A DNA stretch of 64,000 nucleotides from Cognatundibacterium crateris. GTDB taxonomy: Bacteria; Pseudomonadota; Gammaproteobacteria; Burkholderiales; Burkholderiaceae_D. Each line of letters opens with the position of its first letter. Position 1 is the first letter of the stretch. Under the pieces are notes generated by a model, which was given only the letters and a program-made list of their open reading frames with translations, had not been told where the DNA came from and did not search any database. The translations under genes were made by a program, and so were the position numbers. Positions 56,001 through 64,000 of the stretch are shown piece by piece. The stretch is from assembly GCF_010078235.1 (NCBI RefSeq), contig NZ_JAABOS010000006.1, forward strand, positions 219,918-283,917. Direction: 5' to 3'.

Positions 56001-56276
56001 GAGGGCGGTGAATTCTATCGCCCGCTGGCCATTGCGATTATTGGCGGTACGATTACCTCTACCTTGCTGACCTTGCTGGTGGTGCCGACTTTCTATGACA
56101 GTATAGAAATCAAGCGCGACAGCATGATCGCCAAGTTTTTACGACGTGAGCAACGCTGGAATACGTTTGTCGCATTTGTGATGACTTTACTCGAAGCCCT
56201 GCTGACTTTACTGTTAGTGCGCTTCGTATTCCGTATGCTGATGTGGCCGCTGCGCTGGATGCGCAAGCGCCGTTAA
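53088..56276 (+). CDS. RND-family efflux pump permease (AcrB/MexB-like)
   Basis: A 1062-residue inner-membrane proton antiporter with the canonical layout: FSIKRPIAMIVIIIALMALGL at the N-terminus, two periplasmic loops and two sets of six membrane helices. The proton-relay Asp pair is in GVLIDDAIVVREN, and a second-half counterpart reads MGLVAKNAILLLD. It resembles the HAE-1 hydrophobe exporters, but the substrates cannot be inferred. It forms a two-gene operon with the adaptor, so TolC is presumably shared from elsewhere. Confidence 0.95.
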   Translation: MFLSDFSIKRPIAMIVIIIALMALGLLALKKLKVNQIPDVEQPVLVVSVPYPGASPETVEREVINRIEKSLQSISGVDRLTSTAAEGNASIVIFFNFNKNMIEASDEVRNSIAAVRYKLPVEMREPVLQRIDPSAQPIMQLALSSTTLSHAEISRKAEDEFSDKFRGIDGVATVSVNGSLKRELSVLLHAQKLREYNVSVAEVVTALKNQNTTAPVGKVKGDLKEQSIRLIGRIESPQEFQSIVIKRRGTEVVRLAQVADIADGFAEISGFSVRNGNPNVGISITRSRDASTVSVAARVRQLVVEINKTLPAGTRLEVTQDGGKDAESSLNNVIESLIFGAVLTIFVVYVFLNSWRSTLITALSLPTSVVAAFIAIWLCGFTLNFMTLLGLSLAIGVLIDDAIVVRENIVRHMEMGVDRRTAASNGTKEIGLAVAATTFSIIAVFIPVAFMPGVSGEWFRPFALTVASSVLVSLFISFTLDPMLSAYWGDPPGHHEQPKTGLSLVLAKFNAWFDHQSDRYGNVIAWALHHRKSMAVIAAMSFVLALGLHAKFGGSSFLPSADNGTIFVEVRTPSSASLDYSRLKVEKAAELARTIKETKATNSNINASGGRVYVDIGKSTERQRSAAQIAVELRGLVGSLVGAEYVVQDDLNNGGGKPVQIQFSGPDARKLLAIANEFMDKLRKVDGAVDVGLSEQEPKDELQIEMDRGLANSLGISVNDAAQALRVAFAGVEVGDWVDPTGEARDVAVRLHPADRINLENIERLPIAVSGSDKMVPLEQIAKISMAKGPAKIQHFDGKRMISVSANAQGRSPGEVTADALKIAKAMNFPSGYALELGGAARSQKELFSEMAIALVMGIGLMYLILVMQFGSFTAPIAVMLSLPLSLIGVVLALLMTKGTLNLMSFIGIIMLMGLVAKNAILLLDCARELEREGLDREEALMTAGRKRLRPILMTTFALIAGMLPVAIGLGEGGEFYRPLAIAIIGGTITSTLLTLLVVPTFYDSIEIKRDSMIAKFLRREQRWNTFVAFVMTLLEALLTLLLVRFVFRMLMWPLRWMRKRR

Positions 56277-56514
56277 CGCCTGTTGCGCAGCAGATCAGCA
56301 ATGATGCGCTGCGCAAGCGCTTCTTGCTTGACTTGATCGGGGCAAATCGGGATACTGCGCGCACTATTTTCTAGCGGAATGGATTGCCGCCCTTACTGCG
56401 CTTTGCCTGACCGGACGTGCTTGTGTCTGGGCTTAGCGCAGCTTGCAATAAGGGCGCGCTCATCATGCATTTAATGATTTACCACAACTTACAATAACTG
56501 AATTGGAGAAACCG
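56277..56514. other. Intergenic region between the RND pump and the POT transporter
   Basis: Contains short GC-rich inverted segments (tgcgcagcag ... ctgcgcaagcg) after the pump gene and probably the POT promoter nearer 56460-56500. A 35-codon minus-strand frame without ATG is not convincing as a gene. Confidence 0.35.
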
Positions 56515-58071
56515 ATGACGCAGCAAACTGCTCAATTGGATAAGCCGAAGATGCCAGGGCAGATCCCCTACATCATCGCAAACGAAGGATGTGAACGTTT
56601 CAGCTTTTATGGCATGCGTAATATCCTGACCCCGTTCCTGATTACCAGTCTGCTGTTATCTATGCCGGAAAGCATGCGCGCTGGCATGGCAAAAGAGGTA
56701 TTCCATACCTTTGTGATCGGCGTTTACTTCTTCCCTTTACTCGGTGGCTGGCTGGCTGACCGTTTCTTTGGTAAATACAATACCGTGTTCTGGCTCAGCC
56801 TGGTGTACTGCGCGGGTCATGCCTGTCTGGCGGTGTTTGAAAATAATAAGGAAGGCTTTTATACCGGCTTATTCCTGATTGCGCTGGGCTCGGGCGGGAT
56901 TAAGCCACTGGTCACCTCGTTTGTCGGTGATCAGTTTGATCAGAGTAACCGCAGTCTGGCCCAGAAAGTATTCGATGGCTTTTACTGGATCATTAACTTC
57001 GGTTCCTTCTTTGCATCGCTGCTGATGCCTATTTTCCTTAAACAATACGGTCCAAGTGTCGCCTTCGGTATTCCGGGTATCCTGATGTTTATTGCGACCG
57101 TGATTTTCTGGTCGGGCCGCACTAAATATGTCCATGTGCCGCCATCCCCAAAAAATCCTCACTCTTTCCTGAACGTGGTGAAAACCGCGCTGAATGCACA
57201 TCAGCCAGGTCAGGCCCGCACTGGTTATTTCATTGCGGTATTGGGCGGGTTGCTGGCGCTTGCGTCCTTAACCCTGATCCCAAGTGTCGGTGTGGTGGCA
57301 GCGTTCTGTCTGGCGCTGGTGCTGGTCCTGGGTTTTGGTGGTATGGGCGCATGGCTGCAACTGGAGCGTGCACGCGGCGTGCATCCGGATGAAGCTGTAG
57401 ACGGTGTACGTGCTGTGCTACGTGTATTGGTGGTATTCGCACTGGTCACTCCGTTTTGGTCACTGTTCGATCAGAAAGCATCGACCTGGGTCTTGCAGGC
57501 CAACGATATGACTAAGCCGGAATGGTTTCAGGCGGCTCAGATGCAGGCATTGAACCCTTTACTGGTCATGCTCTTGATTCCGTTTAATAATCTGGTTCTG
57601 TATCCTATGCTCAAACGTATGGGGGTGGAGCTGACGGCCTTGCGTCGCATGGGACTTGGTATCGCCTTTTCTGGTCTGGCCTGGATCGTGGTTGGCTTTA
57701 TGCAGCTCGCGATGGATGGCGGTGATGCCTTGTCGATTACCTGGCAGATTCTGCCGTATGCATTACTGACATTTGGTGAAGTGCTGGTATCGGCGACTGG
57801 TCTGGAATTCGCTTACAGTCAGGCGCCGCTGGCGATGAAGGGCGTGATCATGAGTTTCTGGAATCTGTCTGTGACGATCGGTAACTTGTGGGTTTTGCTG
57901 GCCAATTCCAGCGTGAAGAGCCCGGCTGTGACCGAGTACATTAAAACGACAGGTATCAGCGTGACGGCTTTCCAGATGTTCTTCTTCGCCGGTTTTGCGC
58001 TGGTCGCTGCCTTGTTATTTGCGCTGTATGCGCGTAGTTACCAGATGCTGAATAATTATCGTAAGTCCTGA
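56515..58071 (+). CDS. POT/PTR-family proton-coupled peptide transporter
   Basis: A 518-residue inner-membrane transporter with about 14 hydrophobic segments. The POT motif region NEGCERFSFYGMRNIL (a variant of ExxERFxYYG) sits in the first helix, and GSGGIKPLVTSFVGDQFD matches the second POT signature. A typical member imports di- and tripeptides. GGAGAA precedes ATG 56515; a TTG at 56503 is also in frame. A bidirectional terminator follows. Confidence 0.93.
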   Translation: MTQQTAQLDKPKMPGQIPYIIANEGCERFSFYGMRNILTPFLITSLLLSMPESMRAGMAKEVFHTFVIGVYFFPLLGGWLADRFFGKYNTVFWLSLVYCAGHACLAVFENNKEGFYTGLFLIALGSGGIKPLVTSFVGDQFDQSNRSLAQKVFDGFYWIINFGSFFASLLMPIFLKQYGPSVAFGIPGILMFIATVIFWSGRTKYVHVPPSPKNPHSFLNVVKTALNAHQPGQARTGYFIAVLGGLLALASLTLIPSVGVVAAFCLALVLVLGFGGMGAWLQLERARGVHPDEAVDGVRAVLRVLVVFALVTPFWSLFDQKASTWVLQANDMTKPEWFQAAQMQALNPLLVMLLIPFNNLVLYPMLKRMGVELTALRRMGLGIAFSGLAWIVVGFMQLAMDGGDALSITWQILPYALLTFGEVLVSATGLEFAYSQAPLAMKGVIMSFWNLSVTIGNLWVLLANSSVKSPAVTEYIKTTGISVTAFQMFFFAGFALVAALLFALYARSYQMLNNYRKS

Positions 58072-58114
58072 TACTGATTCTGTATCTGCTGATTGCTGGC
58101 AGGCTGCAATAAAT

Positions 58115-58148
58115 AAAAAACCGCATGTCTTGAACATGCGGTTTTTTT
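58115..58148. terminator. Bidirectional terminator between the POT transporter and phosphatase genes
   Basis: CCGCATGT and ACATGCGG form an 8-bp stem around CTTGA, flanked by A6 and T7, so it can act on both strands. It separates two convergent genes. Confidence 0.9.
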
Positions 58149-58212
58149 ATTGCAGCGTATTTAACGGAGTACCCGGTGATACTGGCTAACGCGCTACATC
58201 GCTTCCTTATTA

Positions 58213-59886
58213 TCAATTCAGAATTTCGCTCAGCACACGGCCTTCCGCACCGGATGGTGGACGTATCCGTAACAGATGGGACAGGGTAGGTGCGATGTCA
58301 ACGACTTCTGCATATTGGCTGTAGTTACCAGCGCGGAACCATGGCTTACCCATGATCATCAATGGCACATTGGTATCGTAACTATACGGAGAACCATGTG
58401 AGGTCCCTTTGGCGCCATAGCTGAAATAGGTGTAAGGCTGGGTCACTAACAACAAGTCGCCGGACAATTGGCGGTTCCAGGCGCGCTGTATCAGTTTGGC
58501 CTGACGCGTGTCCGCTACCATACCTTGCTCCAGTTGGTGACGGGTGTAGACATTGGCGATGCCCGAATAGCCAAGCAAGAATTCTGCTGCGGCTGCTTCG
58601 ATGTCACTTTGCTTCAGATTCTTTTCAGCGATCAGCTTAGTATTGAGCAAAACAGTCGGGCTGGACCATTTTTCTGCCAGTTGATCGCTGCCGAATTTGG
58701 CATTGAGCGCTTTATTCAATGCCGCCATCATGTCTTTACTGTTGATGCGTTGCGCTTCACGTTTGATCGATTGCGAAAACTCAGGCACATTCGGGAAACC
58801 ATGATCGGCAGTCAGCACGACGATGGTGTTATCCAGACCGACACGTTTATCGAGATAGCTGAAGAAGTTACCCAGCAGTCTGTCCAGTCGCTGCAAATGA
58901 TCATGTGACATGCGGCTTTCCGGGCCATAGGCATGATTTACATAGTCGTGGCTGGATAAACTCACGCCAAGTACATCAGTCACGCCAGCTGGATTTTTAC
59001 CCAGATTTTCACCCTCAATTGCAGCACGTGCGAAGTCCAGCGTCATTTCATCAACAAACGGGCCGGTGAGCAGCTTGTTGTAATACTCGGCATCCGGTTT
59101 GCCGGACTTGCTTACATATTGGTAAGGGAAACGCTCTTTAGGATCGGCGACCAGATCATCGCTGGCATCATTGGTATATGCCTTATCAGCCAATAAAGGC
59201 TTCCATTCCTGACCGTAAAAGCGATCTTGCGGATTGTTCTGGTGATATTGCTGCACCCAGGCCGGATGACTTTGCATATAGTAAGTACTGCTGGCGAAAT
59301 GGCCAGATTTGCTCATGTACATATATGCCGTACCTGCTTTGCCACCTAACAGGATGGCACCACGGTCTTTGCCGGACACGGTAATCACTTTGGCCTGGTT
59401 GCCAGTCGCGTACTTGAGTTCGTCACCAACTGTACTGACTTTCAAATTGGCTGGAGAGGTCCCGGCGCCGGCTTTCGTTTCTTCGCCTATATAAGTATGC
59501 GCATTATCTTGCGTGCAATACATCTGTTCCAGCGTTTTACGATCTGTCCATTCGTTGGCGATAATGCCATGCTGATACGGATAGGCACCGGTCAGGATGG
59601 CAGTGTGACCAACGGCAGTCAGCGTCACGCCATGAGCCTGGTGGGCATTGCTGAACCAGGCGCCTTTGTCTAACAGACGGCGGAAGCCACCATTAGCGGC
59701 AAACTGTTCGCGGTAACGCACAACCTGCTCTTGCGGCAGGCCATCCACTACCAGTACGACCATCAGTTTGGGTTGTGCCAGCTTTTCGCCAGCTTGCGCG
59801 GCGAGAGCGATAACAGGGGTACTGAGCAGGCTGGTGATGAGCAAACGTCGCAGCAAATTGGCGGATGGGGTAAGTTGCAGTTTCAT
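58213..59886 (-). CDS. Exported alkaline phosphatase superfamily protein (PafA-like)
   Basis: A 557-residue periplasmic enzyme with a signal peptide (LLITSLLSTPVIALAAQ). VVLVVDGLPQEQ supplies metal-binding Asp, GHTAILTGAYPYQHGI places the Thr nucleophile, and VLTADHGFPNVP and SHGSPYSYDTNVPL give further metal-binding His and Asp. The layout matches PafA-type alkaline phosphatases and related phosphodiesterases. The ATG at 59886 follows an AGGA site. It is convergent with the POT gene. Confidence 0.9.
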   Translation of the reverse strand: MKLQLTPSANLLRRLLITSLLSTPVIALAAQAGEKLAQPKLMVVLVVDGLPQEQVVRYREQFAANGGFRRLLDKGAWFSNAHQAHGVTLTAVGHTAILTGAYPYQHGIIANEWTDRKTLEQMYCTQDNAHTYIGEETKAGAGTSPANLKVSTVGDELKYATGNQAKVITVSGKDRGAILLGGKAGTAYMYMSKSGHFASSTYYMQSHPAWVQQYHQNNPQDRFYGQEWKPLLADKAYTNDASDDLVADPKERFPYQYVSKSGKPDAEYYNKLLTGPFVDEMTLDFARAAIEGENLGKNPAGVTDVLGVSLSSHDYVNHAYGPESRMSHDHLQRLDRLLGNFFSYLDKRVGLDNTIVVLTADHGFPNVPEFSQSIKREAQRINSKDMMAALNKALNAKFGSDQLAEKWSSPTVLLNTKLIAEKNLKQSDIEAAAAEFLLGYSGIANVYTRHQLEQGMVADTRQAKLIQRAWNRQLSGDLLLVTQPYTYFSYGAKGTSHGSPYSYDTNVPLMIMGKPWFRAGNYSQYAEVVDIAPTLSHLLRIRPPSGAEGRVLSEILN

Positions 59887-60137
59887 GGAAATAGTATCCT
59901 GGTTGATAGGGAAATCAGAATTAAGCTGTTGCTGGCGGAGCTGACCTTCGCGCCTAGTTTAGCTAGCTATTATTTCATGCTTATGATGCGCTTGTGATCA
60001 AGCAGGCAGAAAAAGGCTGTTGATTATTGTTGCTTTGTAGAAAATCATGTTGCACAGTAATTTTGTGCGTGCTTTTGTCAGATCGCAGAGTAAAATAAAA
60101 GCTGTTCTGATGTCCTTCACTTTCCAAAGGTCTCTTT

Positions 60138-61394
60138 TTGAATTCCTTACATTCTTCTATTTCCCTGATTGACGTTCTTCCCAGCGCGGTCTTCATCGCG
60201 GTAGATGGCGTATTGGTTGATGCTAATCCGGCAGCATTGCGCTTGCTTGAGGCTGAGGAGTTGTCGCAACTGCAGGGGCAGAAAGTGGCTGATCTGGTAC
60301 ATACCCTGGATCAGACCCGCTCACAGGTCAGAATTCAGAAAGATGGCGGTAGCTGGGAAAATCCGGCTGCAAAAATGCGTATCCGCACCTTGAAAAATCA
60401 CTTCCGTATTCTGCTGGTGGCTAGCCGTTCCATTCAATACCAACAACAGGATGCGGTGCTCATCAGTGCGCTCGACATGACAGAACATGATGAGATGGAT
60501 GCCCATTTGCGGCAAAGTGAGCTGGATTTCCGCCGTTTGTTTGAAAATATGCAGGACGTGTATTACCGCACAGACGCTGCGGGATATATCAGAAAAATCA
60601 GCCCCTCAGTGCTGAATATGCTGGGCTATGAACCGGACGAAGTGGAAGGTAAAGACGCGAAGTCTTTCTATCTGGATGCTGAAGAGAGTGAGTCTTACCG
60701 GCAGGCGATCTTGTCCAGAGGACGAGTGACTGATTTCCCCGGGAAAATGCGCTGCAAATCCGGGCGTGTGATTGATATTTCTCTCAATAGTCAGGCGCTG
60801 TGCGATGAGCAGGGCAATTTTGCAGGCATAGAAGGCGTGTTCCGCGATGTCACGCAACGTAATGCAATGGAGCTGGAGCTTAAACGTCTGGCGACCACTG
60901 ACGCGTTGACGAATATAGAAAACCGGCGTGCTTTCCTTGAGCATACCGAACATGTCTTTAAAAGCGCTCAGCGTTACAACACGCGGGTTAGCTTGTTAAT
61001 GCTGGATCTGGACTTGTTTAAGACCATCAATGATGAGCATGGACATTTGGTTGGTGATCAGGTTTTGGTCAGATTTGCAGAAGCAGTAAAAATTGAGCTC
61101 AGAGAGATTGACTTGTTTGGTCGTTTGGGTGGCGAAGAGTTTTGCGTATTGTTGCAACAGACTACAGATCAGCAGGCCATGATTGTTGCTGAGCGTATTC
61201 GCAAGCGTGTTGAAGAATTGCGCTTTTTTGATAATGATGGCGCCCAGTTTGGTGTGACCGTCAGTCTCGGCATCGCTTCTAACCATCCGCAAGACCAGCA
61301 ACTTGAACGTTTGCTTGAGCGCGCTGATAAAGCTTTGTATCAGGCTAAACACTCTGGCCGTAATCAAAGCAGGGTTGAAATTTTGCCCGCATAG
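60138..61394 (+). CDS. PAS-PAS-GGDEF diguanylate cyclase, TTG start
   Basis: A 418-residue protein with two PAS domains (about 12-115 and 130-245) and a C-terminal GGDEF domain. The signature is GGEEF at 331-335, and the inhibitory-site REID (322-325) lies exactly five residues before it, so it should synthesise c-di-GMP with product inhibition. The start is a TTG: AAAGG is correctly spaced, the first PAS domain begins right after it, and the next in-frame ATG would remove that domain. There is no membrane segment, so it is cytoplasmic. Confidence 0.92.
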   Translation: MNSLHSSISLIDVLPSAVFIAVDGVLVDANPAALRLLEAEELSQLQGQKVADLVHTLDQTRSQVRIQKDGGSWENPAAKMRIRTLKNHFRILLVASRSIQYQQQDAVLISALDMTEHDEMDAHLRQSELDFRRLFENMQDVYYRTDAAGYIRKISPSVLNMLGYEPDEVEGKDAKSFYLDAEESESYRQAILSRGRVTDFPGKMRCKSGRVIDISLNSQALCDEQGNFAGIEGVFRDVTQRNAMELELKRLATTDALTNIENRRAFLEHTEHVFKSAQRYNTRVSLLMLDLDLFKTINDEHGHLVGDQVLVRFAEAVKIELREIDLFGRLGGEEFCVLLQQTTDQQAMIVAERIRKRVEELRFFDNDGAQFGVTVSLGIASNHPQDQQLERLLERADKALYQAKHSGRNQSRVEILPA

Positions 61395-61467
61395 GTATTG
61401 CGCTGTATCAAAGTCATCAGGGGGTAGCGGAGTAATCTGACTCATATCACTTCAATCCGGAGATAAA

Positions 61468-61845
61468 ATGAGTCTGAGCAGTTCCCAAATCGAGAGCCTG
61501 AAACAGAAGCTGGATGCTTTAAAGTTGCGCATTCAGGAAGACTTGCGACAGCATAACCCGGCCACGCACAGCCTTGCTGCTGAAGCTGGCGACAGCGCAA
61601 CAGGCGATACACTGAATCACGAAGCGATGTCGCAGTATTTGCACCAGCATGCGGAATGGGAGGCATTGCAGCGCGCTCAGGCCAGACTCAGCGAAAATAT
61701 CGCGGATGTCTGTAAAGAGTGCGGTGCCAATATTCCTTTTGCCCGGCTGGACGTGGAGCCTACTGCCGAGCGTTGTATGCCATGCCAGACTGCGCTGGAG
61801 GCAGACGACAAGCGTTTGCACTTACACGGCCATTCAAGTATGTAG
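61468..61845 (+). CDS. DksA/TraR C4-type zinc-finger protein
   Basis: A 125-residue protein with an N-terminal helical hairpin and a C-terminal zinc finger with CKEC (82, 85) and CMPC (103, 106). It lacks the long coiled-coil tip of true DksA (about 150 residues) but is close to short TraR-like proteins that bind the RNA polymerase secondary channel. CCGGAG precedes the ATG, and an intrinsic terminator follows its stop. Confidence 0.92.
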   Translation: MSLSSSQIESLKQKLDALKLRIQEDLRQHNPATHSLAAEAGDSATGDTLNHEAMSQYLHQHAEWEALQRAQARLSENIADVCKECGANIPFARLDVEPTAERCMPCQTALEADDKRLHLHGHSSM

Positions 61846-61860
61846 TGGGTCTGTATATTA

Positions 61861-61894
61861 AAAAAAGGTTTGCAATCGCTGCAAACCTTTTTTT
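61861..61894. terminator. Bidirectional terminator after the DksA/TraR-like gene
   Basis: AAAAAAGGTTTGCA and TGCAAACCTTTTTT form a long stem around ATCGC with T runs on both strands. It starts 16 nt after the stop of the DksA/TraR-like gene. Confidence 0.9.
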
Positions 61895-62007
61895 ATACCT
61901 TAAAGACAGATATCCGACTTAGGTATGAGTGACGAGCGATGAGTGATGCACCATAGTCCGGACATCTGCAGCAGCGTTCAGCTTGCAGCACTCACCTGTT
62001 CTCTGCA

Positions 62008-62622
62008 TTAATTGGCCGACGGTTTAACGAAGCCTTCAGAAATCTCTGTGATGATTTTCATGGGGCGATATTCGCCGATACGCGGATCAAAAATATCCTT
62101 TACCTCGCAGCGTACGGTGACCATTTTTCCTGTGAGACCCGTGTACTGAGCGGGCAGATCCAGGTTTCCTTTGGTTGGCGATAACCACACAACTTTCTGC
62201 GTCTTACCCTGGGTATCTTTGATGATTAAACTGACATAGCCTTCTGTCTCTATTTTTTGTATCGTTCCTGATATGTCAGTCACAGTGTCTTTTATCATGC
62301 TATACAAGCTGGTAATCGGGCCCGGACATACGGCGGCCATTCTGGTGCCTATGATAGCGCCGGCTTTTTCCTGACCCTTGCGTTCAATATCAAACAAATC
62401 GACTTTGTAATCTGCCAATATTTTTTCCCGGTCGGCAGGGGTGACGGATTGCATGATGCACACACCCAGCTGTATGGTTAGCGCTTCCTTGTTAATTCCT
62501 TTGCGCGGAATTTTTTCTATGCAGGCACAGGAACGGTTCGCAATCGCTTCCATATATTCCTGTTGAGCGAGCGCGGGTGTCATCATGATGGTCATGAATA
62601 AAGCGAAGATCAGTTTTTTCAT
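62008..62622 (-). CDS. Exported Cys-containing protein of unknown function
   Basis: A 204-residue protein with a signal peptide (MKKLIFALFMTIMMTPALAQ). The mature N-terminus has NRSCACIEKI and GVCIMQSV, then DREKILADYKVDLFDIERKGQEKAGAI and AVCPG, a Cys pattern I associate from memory with short exported proteins of Bacteroidota, not with betaproteobacterial families. The C-terminal half is beta-rich (GYVSLIIKDTQGKTQKVVWL). It lies beside the DUF3667 gene on the same strand. Function unknown. Confidence 0.8.
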   Translation of the reverse strand: MKKLIFALFMTIMMTPALAQQEYMEAIANRSCACIEKIPRKGINKEALTIQLGVCIMQSVTPADREKILADYKVDLFDIERKGQEKAGAIIGTRMAAVCPGPITSLYSMIKDTVTDISGTIQKIETEGYVSLIIKDTQGKTQKVVWLSPTKGNLDLPAQYTGLTGKMVTVRCEVKDIFDPRIGEYRPMKIITEISEGFVKPSAN

Positions 62623-62718
62623 ATTAAGTCAGGGTTAATTTGGGTAGAACATGATGCCCTTGGCATGCTTGTCAGTTATTAAATTGCAGGATTGCCATGG
62701 AATTACGCATGCAAATAA

Positions 62719-63822
62719 TTACATGCTGGCTGCCAGCAATGACAAGATGAAGAGCAAGATAGAAATGATGGCTATCAAGATCAAAAACACGGTGCGCCAG
62801 ATGCTTTCTAAGGGAGTTAGCTGATACGTCCCTTTGAGTTGTGCATACATGTGTACAGGTGGCCCGCAAATAATCAACACGGCTGCTAAGGCGCCCAGGC
62901 CAAATGTGCTTAGTACGCTACAGACTATCATCAGGCACGCCATAAAGCATAGCGAATACAAGGCGAACACTGCATGGTCAAACATCACAAATTTTCTTCG
63001 AAAAACAAACATCAGCCATAAAAACGGCAAGGCCAAAGGAGGAAGTAGCAGCGCAAACTTAGAGGCCCCGCTTTTCATTTTGTAAATTACCAGCTCAGGA
63101 TTTTCCGATGCATGTCTGAGTCGCGTGGTTAGCCAGGCTGGCATATTGTTCTCTGCGCTTTTCTCCAGCTCTGTCGTCAGTTCTTTTAAACCGGTAGCTG
63201 CGGATTGGTCCTTATTTGTTGGCTTAGTAAGCTTTGTTGTGCTGCTTTGTGCCTGACTGGCTGCGGACGCAGCGAGATCCTTTTCAAGTTCTTCGATATC
63301 ACGTTGCAAGTCCTTCGCAGCCTCACTGCCTGCCTGGACTTGTTTCTGCTGTGTACGCAATTCCGCAATTTCGTTTTTCAATGATTCCTTTTGCTTTTGC
63401 GAAAGCACCTTGGGTTCTTCTTTGGCTTGAAACCCACCATCAGTCGCTCCGGTTAAAGAGAAGACGAAAAACATCAGGAATAATAAAAATAAATACAGTG
63501 CGAGCGGAGATACGAAGCGGGTCCGCTTCCCTTCTATATAGTCCCGGGTCAGTTTTCCCGGAGAGATCGCCAGCGCTGGCAGAGTACGCCAGGCCTTGGT
63601 TTCAAAATGAAATAAACCATGCAGTAATTCTTCTGCCATATGCAGCAGCGAACGATGGATATGTGTGGATTGTCCGCAGTGATGGCAGTAAGCACCTATC
63701 ACAGGCTGGTGACAATTGGCGCAATTGCCATGCTCAGCTTCCGCCTGCTTATCTAGGGAAAGGCCTGAAGCGATGGTCGCTGCCGCAGTAATATCTGTAT
63801 CTGGGGTTGTTTCCGGGGACAT
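62719..63822 (-). CDS. DUF3667-type zinc-ribbon membrane protein
   Basis: A 367-residue protein. The N-terminal zinc ribbon has CANCHQPVIGAYCHHCGQ, followed by HMAEELLHGLFHFETKAWRTL and the DUF3667-like SPGKLTRDYIEGKRTRFVSPL. Membrane segments follow (LFLLFLMFFVFSL), then a charged coiled-coil-like region (about 160-260) and a C-terminal cluster of hydrophobic helices. CAGGA precedes ATG 63822; the frame extends to 63930. Function is unknown for the family. It appears co-directional with the exported Cys protein downstream. Confidence 0.85.
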   Translation of the reverse strand: MSPETTPDTDITAAATIASGLSLDKQAEAEHGNCANCHQPVIGAYCHHCGQSTHIHRSLLHMAEELLHGLFHFETKAWRTLPALAISPGKLTRDYIEGKRTRFVSPLALYLFLLFLMFFVFSLTGATDGGFQAKEEPKVLSQKQKESLKNEIAELRTQQKQVQAGSEAAKDLQRDIEELEKDLAASAASQAQSSTTKLTKPTNKDQSAATGLKELTTELEKSAENNMPAWLTTRLRHASENPELVIYKMKSGASKFALLLPPLALPFLWLMFVFRRKFVMFDHAVFALYSLCFMACLMIVCSVLSTFGLGALAAVLIICGPPVHMYAQLKGTYQLTPLESIWRTVFLILIAIISILLFILSLLAASM

Positions 63823-63946
63823 GCTGAATTCCTGATTTGAATAATAGTGATTTTGCATCAAGCAATCTGCATCCTCAATCTTTCCGCTGGGTACAGATGA
63901 TTTTCCTAAGAAAACCACACGTAATCGCATAATTCATCGAAGGGTG

Positions 63947-63975
63947 TTGACACAATCCGGCCGAGGCTTCATAAT
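63947..63975 (+). promoter_or_regulatory. Strong sigma70-type promoter running off the right edge
   Basis: TTGACA (63947-63952), exactly 17 bp, then CATAAT (63970-63975). The following tctcgtttctctgctgctgacg resembles, from memory, the leader of rRNA operons in Burkholderiales, so an rrn operon may begin just beyond the window. The promoter is seen directly; the rRNA reading is an inference. Confidence 0.7.
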
Positions 63976-64000
63976 CTCGTTTCTCTGCTGCTGACGAACA

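Overview
This window is a stretch of bacterial core chromosome. Gene content, gene order and protein style point to a betaproteobacterium of the order Burkholderiales, most likely an Oxalobacteraceae member (Undibacterium/Herminiimonas-like). That placement is an inference from the orders tlpA-aroQ-accB-accC-prmA-DUF3426, RNase II-tonB-aroE-mtgA, amgK-murU divergent from lptD-surA-pdxA-rsmA, and glyQ-glyS-gmhB-plsC. Coding density is high. I see no insertion sequences, prophage, CRISPR arrays, tRNA or complete rRNA genes.

Layout. 1-5.7 kb (minus): a partial DUF3426 zinc-ribbon membrane protein, prmA, accC, accB, aroQ and a TlpA-type thioredoxin. 6.0-8.3 kb (plus): a DUF898 membrane protein and a membrane-anchored M48 peptidase. 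8.4-11.7 kb: an unassigned protein divergent from mpl, a YqiA-type esterase and ubiC. 11.9-18.4 kb (plus): RNB exonuclease, a tonB-like gene split by a frameshift in an A9 run, aroE, mtgA, a DUF4124 protein, corA and a VOC protein. 18.4-26.1 kb (minus): a periplasmic phosphoesterase, a solute-binding protein, an AlkD-type glycosylase, a 70-residue protein, then the operon amgK-murU-pepP-ubiH. 26.3-33.6 kb (plus): lptD, surA, pdxA, rsmA and pgi. 34-40.2 kb: a 40-residue membrane miniprotein (plus), then minus-strand gloA, a YgjP-type metallopeptidase, plsC, gmhB, glyS and glyQ. 40.6-48.8 kb (plus): a GAF/PAS-GGDEF-EAL protein, a small ORF, a DEDDy exonuclease, an exported unknown, a very large S9 peptidase and a YkgJ-type protein. 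48.8-51.5 kb (minus): GNAT, leucine dehydrogenase family and DLH family. 51.9-58.1 kb (plus): RND adaptor and pump, then a POT peptide transporter. 58.2-64 kb: an alkaline phosphatase superfamily enzyme, a PAS-GGDEF cyclase, a DksA/TraR zinc-finger protein, two unusual minus-strand genes (a Cys-rich exported protein and a DUF3667 protein) and a strong sigma70-type promoter pointing out of the right edge.

Functional themes. Cell envelope work dominates. Mpl, AmgK and MurU together give the peptidoglycan-recycling route that bypasses de novo UDP-MurNAc synthesis. MtgA, LptD, SurA, GmhB and PlsC build the wall and outer membrane. Ubiquinone synthesis appears twice (ubiC, ubiH), and c-di-GMP signalling twice.

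I do not see a clearly new multi-gene system. The best leads are the tonB A9 frameshift, the 40-residue membrane protein, a palindrome lying inside the promoter spacer of the GGDEF-EAL gene, the lysine-rich insertions in the S9 peptidase with its exported neighbour, and the unusual pair at 62-63.8 kb.
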